Part shown: positions 59,047 to 64,000 of the stretch, one piece after another
Layout: each line of letters starts with the position of its first letter
Position numbering within the stretch: position 1 is the first letter of the stretch
Source: Methanobacteriaceae archaeon
GTDB taxonomy: Archaea; Methanobacteriota; Methanobacteria; Methanobacteriales; Methanobacteriaceae
Length of the DNA: 64,000 nt
Direction: 5' to 3'
Assembly (NCBI GenBank): GCA_013403005.1
Contig: JACBOA010000008.1
Span: forward strand, 55,333-119,332
Position numbers and translations under genes: made by a program
Notes under the pieces: model-generated
The model's input: the letters and a program-made list of their open reading frames with translations, nothing else
Told to the model about the DNA's origin: nothing
Databases searched by the model: none

Positions 59047-59721
59047 ATGGAAACAACTACAAAATTTAAAAGATTTCCTCCAATTAGTGGTGTTACTTTT
59101 TCTGGTAATGAAAAGACCGTAATTAATAGTAGACTTGCAATAGAAGAAGAGATTAAAGATTCAATCAATTATTGTAAAAAAGAAACTGAAGGAGTAGCAG
59201 CAAGATTTATTTTAGGTGACTGGGGTGAGGGTAAAACCGACACATACGAAAGAATTATCGAACCAGTCATTACAAACTCTGGAGATTATTTATTCTTTTT
59301 ATCTGCATCACGTTTAGCTAACTCTTATGATAACGAAACAATTATGAATTTTGCCAAATTCATTCTCGCAAACCCAGATCGATTATTAATACATATATTT
59401 AATGTTATTAAATCAGATGCCAAATATCAAAAATTAATACCTGAAATTAAAGAAAACCCTAAATCATTTCTCAGTAGAACTTTGGATCAACTATTTGAAA
59501 ATAATGATAAAAAAATATTTATCTTTATAGATGAATTCGAAGAACTATTATTAACTCCAAAAATTCTTAAAAAAGTTGTTTCTGGTATTAAAGAAGCTAT
59601 AAATGGCGATTTTGAAGTTGAATCATTAGCCAGAGAAGGTGATTACAAAGATAGATTACACTTTTTTTATCATGCACCCCCGATGCTTACTATAAAATCC
59701 AAGTTAATTATGATTTTATAA
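59047..59721 (+). CDS. N-terminal part of a large AAA-type ATPase, split by a -1 frameshift
   Basis: 225 residues from the ATG at 59047, which follows GGAG (an upstream frame from 58966 overlaps dpdA and is not the start). Contains Walker A LGDWGEGKT (56-64) and Walker B IFIFIDEFEE (157-166). After Phe207, at a run of seven T (59662-59668), the annotated frame gives an unnatural tail ending at 59721. The -1 frame gives LSCTPDAYYKIQ, a plausible sensor region, and runs into the 59721-63293 frame. Read together they make a protein of about 1415 residues. Resembles the large ATPases of BREX and related systems in style only. Confidence 0.8.
   Translation: METTTKFKRFPPISGVTFSGNEKTVINSRLAIEEEIKDSINYCKKETEGVAARFILGDWGEGKTDTYERIIEPVITNSGDYLFFLSASRLANSYDNETIMNFAKFILANPDRLLIHIFNVIKSDAKYQKLIPEIKENPKSFLSRTLDQLFENNDKKIFIFIDEFEELLLTPKILKKVVSGIKEAINGDFEVESLAREGDYKDRLHFFYHAPPMLTIKSKLIMIL
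59662..59668 (+). other. T7 slippery run at the ATPase frame junction
   Basis: Seven T inside CAC TTT TTT TAT. A shift back by one base changes the next codons to TTA TCA TGC ACC and joins the two ATPase frames. Sequencing error, true mutation, polymerase slippage or programmed -1 frameshifting would all give this picture. Confidence 0.6.
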
Positions 59722-62700
59722 TGCCTGGTTTTGACAGAAGAGTCGGGAAAATTAGACTTACCCCGATCACTCGAGAAGAGGGACTTAAATTTTTAATGGA
59801 TTTAATAAAATATTCATATACCTCTAAAGATGACGATGATCCCCTATTGCCCAAAAAATTACCAATTAATAACATTTCCGTTTTTAATACTTTATTAAGA
59901 GTAAGTCAGAGGAATATGGGTAATTTAACAAGCTTGTTCACTGAAATCTTTAAAAGCTTAGTAGTAAATGATCAAATTGAAATATTAAACTATTCCAATT
60001 TGTTAGAACAACTTAAAAAGCATGAAATTACTGCATATGGAGGTCAAGCACCATGCATCGATAATAATTATGAACGCATAATTAAATATTTAGAAGATAT
60101 CTGTTCTAATGAAGATCGAGAAAATTGTAAAGAGATATTCCGATTAATTATAGGGGAGTTAAGACCTCATTCGTTAAATAACATTTCTGAAATAATACAT
60201 AGGGATAATTCTATTGTTAAAAAATTGATTGATAAAATTAATGATGAAATTAAATTAAATGATAAAATTGAAAATGCTTTTATTACTGTTGCTTCATTAT
60301 CTGATAATAAAAATTTAGAAGATGTGTTAAAAAAATTAACGGAATACAACTATATAAAAAATAATAAAACATTTTATATACATAAAATCAAGTTTTCTGA
60401 GCCTATAGAAGAATTTAAAGAAAGAATAATTCACTATGATTTAGATGATAATTACAACTTGGTACCTCAAGTTTATTTACCAATTAATAAAGAAGACACA
60501 AAAGCGTTTTTTGAAGGTTTAATCGAAGATGATGAAGAAGCTACTACACTTAGCAGCATTTTTAAAGAATTGACCAAAGATGATACTGCATATTTGGCTA
60601 ATGAATCACTCCTAAATCTTATTTACCCAACACCCATACCTCCCGATACAGCATATTTAACTAATGAAGAAGAAAAATTAAAATTATGGAGATATTTATC
60701 TCATAATCTTAACATGGAATATGAGAAGAATATGTTAGAATCATTCTATTTGTTTATGGAAGAATCAAAAATATTTCAAATTAATGAACAAATCAACTCT
60801 CGTCTTCAGTTAATTATTCCTGAAACAAATACTCAAATTAATACTCATATTTTGCTTGTAAATGGGGATGTTGAACGTAAACACATCATTGAGGCTAGTG
60901 AGATTTTAAGTGATAATCTAGCTACAAATTTAGTAATTATTTTACATAACGGTGAATTCACCGAACAAGCATATGATGAATTAAATGCGCATAAATTAGG
61001 TAAGAATGGTAAGTATCAAGTAATGGATATTCAACTTCATCATTCTCTTGCCAAAAAACTTCTATTTGGTTATAAAGCAATGCAAAAATTTGAAGATTTC
61101 ATTGATATGGATCTATTTGAAGGTGTATGTAAAGAGAAAATAGACGAATTAAATCTTAAAGATAAAATTAATTCTTGGATTGACCATCAAATTGATAAAG
61201 GACTTGTTATAAATCAGATTAAACTAAAAAATGCTAGAGACCTTAAAACTTTTTCTGATGGACTTAAACTATATTTAAATTATAATGGTTCTCACTCTCC
61301 AGAAGAAATCCATAATCTAAATATGAATGGAGTTTTGCTTTTCAAAAGATATGGTGGAAGAGGGTTTATTGCTTCAGACTTTGAAGATGGTCCTAGTGAA
61401 ATAACCAAAGTATCATCTGATTTAAGTGAAAATGGATTTTTAATTGAAAAAAATGGTAAATATGCAGTTACAACTAACCCTGTAGAAGATAGAATATGTG
61501 AATTCATTGAAAATTCAGGAGGCAAATTAAGTTTAACGGAGTTAAAGAGTTATTTCATAATTAGAGATAGAAATGAAAGAGCATTCCAAGATGTTTTTAT
61601 AAATATTCTAGATTATAAAGGTATTATCAAACAAACTGGTGCTAAAAAAGAACCAATAATTGAAATTAATAACTTTGATTGGGCAATTGAAAATTTAAGG
61701 AATATATACAATGAATATAAAAATAATGTTGAAGATGAAGAATTTAGAAGATTTGGTCATTATTACATTATGAAACAAAGAGCTTCTAAATTAATTGTTT
61801 TTGAAGAATTTGATGACTTTATTACAAAAACATACAATGAAGCGGAATCTTCCCGTGATTTATTAAAAATAAACATTTGCACTAAAATTTTAAATCATTT
61901 TAATAATAATTTCTTGCTCGCTATTCAAGAAGCCTCAAAAACTGCACCAAAGTTAATGTCACACATTAACCAGATGAAAACAGACTTAGATGAATCAATT
62001 GATAATATAATCAATAAAAGCGTTCTATTGTTAAAGTATAATTTCAAAAAGAACGATATAATTGAATATCAAGGCTTATTACACGATTTCGAAGATCTTA
62101 ACAATCTTTATTTAAAAATATTTTCAAAAGATGAGTTATCAACAGAAATAAAGAATATTGAAAATAAATTTAAACGCAAATACCCTGAAGAATACGTCAA
62201 AAAATTGCTTGAAATTTTCGGATTCAATAAAGAAAATGACACAACACCCTATTTTAATGTGAAGATTTATCTGATGAATGAAAAAATTAAAAAAATATCT
62301 AATAAAGCTTCTGAAATTAAAACTACTCTCGATCAATTAGGCTTTAAATTTAAAGAAATCGAAAACCGACAATATGAACTTAAAAATAAAATAAAAGAAA
62401 CTAAAGAATCTATTACGGAAAATAACAAAATCGCATTTTATATGTATAAACAACTTGAAGAAGCAAACATAACACAGAATCAAACATTAAAAACTCCTTC
62501 AAGTAATTTAGACTTATCCTCATTATTAAAATCATCTGAAGATTCTTTAAATCAAATAGGTGAACGAATAAAACTCGTAATGAAGTACACAAATCATATA
62601 GAAAATATCAATGAAGCAGAAATTGAATTTTTAGATACTTTAAGACAACATAAAGCTGATTATTTAATATATCAAAGGATTGGAGATACAAAGAACTTTG

Positions 62701-63293
62701 AAAAAGATTTAAAATTTCTAGACGAAAAAATAAAGGAATATGAATCAATTTATAAAGAAATAGATATGGAAGAGCTCAGAAACGATATTAAAAAAAGACA
62801 AGGATTAGTTAGGGAATTTAATTCTTGGACAACATCACTGCAAATAGCTTCTGATGCAATTTCAAGCGAATGGGAAGATTACCAAAATAAAAATCGAGAA
62901 AATGTTAATAAAATACAAAAAACATTTGATATTTTTAAATCAAAAGGAAAATTAAGTGAAGATCAAGAAGCTTTGATTAATTATGGAATTAAAAATTTAA
63001 TTCAGTATAGTAAAGTTGACATATTGAATTCAGAATATACTGCTTCTGAATTAGATTCAATGAGAGAAAAGCTTAATCATGATGCTATAAAAATATTTGG
63101 TGCATTTTTAGAGGAAAATGACAGAAGATTATTGCTATGTTTGGAATCAATGGAATCTAAATGGATAAGTATGGCAGAAGTCCAAAAAATGGCAAAAGAT
63201 AAACTTGGAATGGGCGAAAAAAGTCTACAAGAATCTTTAGATAATTTAATAAATGAAGGATTTTTAAAACAAGGTTTATCATTAACCCTTTAA
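59721..63293 (+). CDS. C-terminal part of the large ATPase
   Basis: 1190 residues as an open frame. The first Met overlaps the previous stop (TAATG), which would allow coupled re-initiation if the two are separate chains. The opening PGFDRRVGKIRLTPITREEGLKFL continues an AAA lid (arginine-finger-like GFDRR). Beyond it come helical regions, a segment around 500-660 with possible winged-helix folds, long coiled coils (about 750-1080), and a final winged-helix-like unit (WISMAEVQKMAKDKLGMGEKSLQESLDNLINEGFL). Together with the upstream part it is the presumed motor or sensor of the cluster. Ends convergently with the small gene at 63290. Confidence 0.78.
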   Translation: MPGFDRRVGKIRLTPITREEGLKFLMDLIKYSYTSKDDDDPLLPKKLPINNISVFNTLLRVSQRNMGNLTSLFTEIFKSLVVNDQIEILNYSNLLEQLKKHEITAYGGQAPCIDNNYERIIKYLEDICSNEDRENCKEIFRLIIGELRPHSLNNISEIIHRDNSIVKKLIDKINDEIKLNDKIENAFITVASLSDNKNLEDVLKKLTEYNYIKNNKTFYIHKIKFSEPIEEFKERIIHYDLDDNYNLVPQVYLPINKEDTKAFFEGLIEDDEEATTLSSIFKELTKDDTAYLANESLLNLIYPTPIPPDTAYLTNEEEKLKLWRYLSHNLNMEYEKNMLESFYLFMEESKIFQINEQINSRLQLIIPETNTQINTHILLVNGDVERKHIIEASEILSDNLATNLVIILHNGEFTEQAYDELNAHKLGKNGKYQVMDIQLHHSLAKKLLFGYKAMQKFEDFIDMDLFEGVCKEKIDELNLKDKINSWIDHQIDKGLVINQIKLKNARDLKTFSDGLKLYLNYNGSHSPEEIHNLNMNGVLLFKRYGGRGFIASDFEDGPSEITKVSSDLSENGFLIEKNGKYAVTTNPVEDRICEFIENSGGKLSLTELKSYFIIRDRNERAFQDVFINILDYKGIIKQTGAKKEPIIEINNFDWAIENLRNIYNEYKNNVEDEEFRRFGHYYIMKQRASKLIVFEEFDDFITKTYNEAESSRDLLKINICTKILNHFNNNFLLAIQEASKTAPKLMSHINQMKTDLDESIDNIINKSVLLLKYNFKKNDIIEYQGLLHDFEDLNNLYLKIFSKDELSTEIKNIENKFKRKYPEEYVKKLLEIFGFNKENDTTPYFNVKIYLMNEKIKKISNKASEIKTTLDQLGFKFKEIENRQYELKNKIKETKESITENNKIAFYMYKQLEEANITQNQTLKTPSSNLDLSSLLKSSEDSLNQIGERIKLVMKYTNHIENINEAEIEFLDTLRQHKADYLIYQRIGDTKNFEKDLKFLDEKIKEYESIYKEIDMEELRNDIKKRQGLVREFNSWTTSLQIASDAISSEWEDYQNKNRENVNKIQKTFDIFKSKGKLSEDQEALINYGIKNLIQYSKVDILNSEYTASELDSMREKLNHDAIKIFGAFLEENDRRLLLCLESMESKWISMAEVQKMAKDKLGMGEKSLQESLDNLINEGFLKQGLSLTL

Positions 63294-63796
63294 TCTTTTA
63301 TCCACTCATCTAATAGTTTTATCTTAGATATGTAATACACAGGTAATTTGGAATACCAAAGAATTTCAAAATAAGGTTTTGATTGTAATGGACTTGGATA
63401 AAAAAATATTAATTGTTTAAACCCTTTATCTCTTACTTTTTCTCTAATAATTCCTCCTAATTCAAATTTATCTTCTAAAGTAAGATCGCTAGGATGAATA
63501 TCATAATATTCTAAGCATTCATGTTGCATGTGAATTCCATATTTGTCAGAAATAATTCCATAGTTTAAATTTAAATTATCAATATATCTGTAAAACAATT
63601 GGTTATAAATCCCAACATAAAAATCCTTTGGATAACCACGTTTTTTAATAGACTTTGTTTTAGAACATGATGTAGTCCATAAAGAATTGTCAGGAATTTG
63701 ATCGATATTTTGAATGTATTTAAAGTGATATTCATTGGACAATACATTAAGCCATTCTTTCGTAGCAGGTATTTGTGGTGGTTTTGTTAATTTCAT
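63290..63796 (-). CDS. Small SCSK-motif protein (DUF6884/YaaA-like), candidate modification partner
   Basis: 168 residues. Motifs WTTSCSKTKS (residues 41-50), GIYNQLFYRYI and YGIISDKYGIHMQHECLEYYD resemble the DUF6884/YaaA-like family, in which a CSKxK loop and a later KYGL segment are conserved. The third component of the bacterial dpd synthesis set (DpdC), which I recall as converting the inserted preQ0 base, was also described as having a YaaA-like (DUF328) domain. The match to that is only suggestive. It runs opposite to the cluster and its stop overlaps that of the ATPase. AAGGAA precedes the ATG. Confidence 0.6.
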   Translation of the reverse strand: MKLTKPPQIPATKEWLNVLSNEYHFKYIQNIDQIPDNSLWTTSCSKTKSIKKRGYPKDFYVGIYNQLFYRYIDNLNLNYGIISDKYGIHMQHECLEYYDIHPSDLTLEDKFELGGIIREKVRDKGFKQLIFFYPSPLQSKPYFEILWYSKLPVYYISKIKLLDEWIKD

Positions 63797-63882
63797 AATT
63801 AATTTCCTTATAGTTCGAATAATATTACTCTAAATAATTTATGTTAATTAATATTTAATTAGTCTAATTTTTATTGGGACTG

Positions 63883-64000
63883 TCAAAAACTTGGGGGATA
63901 ACCATCAAAAACTTTTCTTTGGTTCCAAATATCAATTCTGATATTTATACGTGACATTACTCCCTTTTTAATCTTCATTAAACGCTTAACACTTTTAGGA
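63883..64000 (-). CDS. C-terminus of a possible transposase (cut by window edge)
   Basis: A minus-strand frame open at the window end reads PKSVKRLMKIKKGV, RINIRIDIWNQRKVF and stops at 63883-63885. The basic composition, and a stop embedded in the boundary sequence GGGACTGTCAAAAACTTG (63876-63893), look like the end of an insertion sequence. The family is not identifiable from 39 residues. Confidence 0.3.
   Translation of the reverse strand, partial: PKSVKRLMKIKKGVMSRINIRIDIWNQRKVFDGYPPSF

Overview
The window reads as chromosome of a methanogenic archaeon of the Methanobacteriales (Methanobacterium-like). Supporting signs are a CofH-type radical SAM gene for coenzyme F420, beta-helix surface proteins of the kind these methanogens carry, a secreted transglutaminase-like cysteine protease resembling pseudomurein peptidases, a PRC-barrel protein, archaeal TATA elements, strong GGAGGTGA ribosome-binding sites, and MNT/HEPN modules. 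No rRNA, tRNA or CRISPR array was seen. The DNA is AT-rich, and the last 20 kb looks still richer in A+T by eye.

Region 1 to 39.4 kb is mostly ordinary genome: a truncated response regulator, an NAD-capping Nudix hydrolase, CofH, an aspartate decarboxylase/aminotransferase, a PadR-ABC exporter-beta-propeller operon, a 1.6 kb gene-poor stretch, three surface proteins with a related C-terminal MQ/LQ-x-TG anchor, a P-type ATPase, a short MgtE transporter, two MFS exporters, an alpha/beta hydrolase, a DUF1998-type helicase fused to TPRs, a MntA/HepT-like toxin pair with an altered active site, a DUF488 protein, a PLD-like nuclease, two Hsp20 chaperones and a UvrD-like helicase.

Region 39.4 to 45.3 kb is accessory. 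Two MNT/HEPN pairs face each other and both carry frameshifts. They are followed by a zinc-ribbon/NERD protein, a DUF1232-AlbA_2 (Schlafen-type) fusion and a stand-alone DUF1232 paralogue.

Region 45.6 to 63.8 kb is the most interesting part. It is a co-oriented cluster of two paralogous SNF2 helicases with DUF3883-like C-termini, a decayed N6-methylase/specificity-subunit-like protein with a possible HEPN tail, a zinc-ribbon/HEAT-repeat protein, a TGT-fold protein resembling DpdA (the enzyme that swaps guanine for a 7-deazaguanine in DNA), and a very large AAA-type ATPase split by a -1 frameshift at a run of seven T. A small SCSK-motif protein converges on its end. I interpret this as an archaeal, Dpd-like DNA-modification/defence system of unusual composition. 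Its preQ0 could come from the host archaeosine pathway. No DpdB candidate or preQ0 synthesis gene lies inside the window. The window ends in what may be the edge of an insertion sequence.
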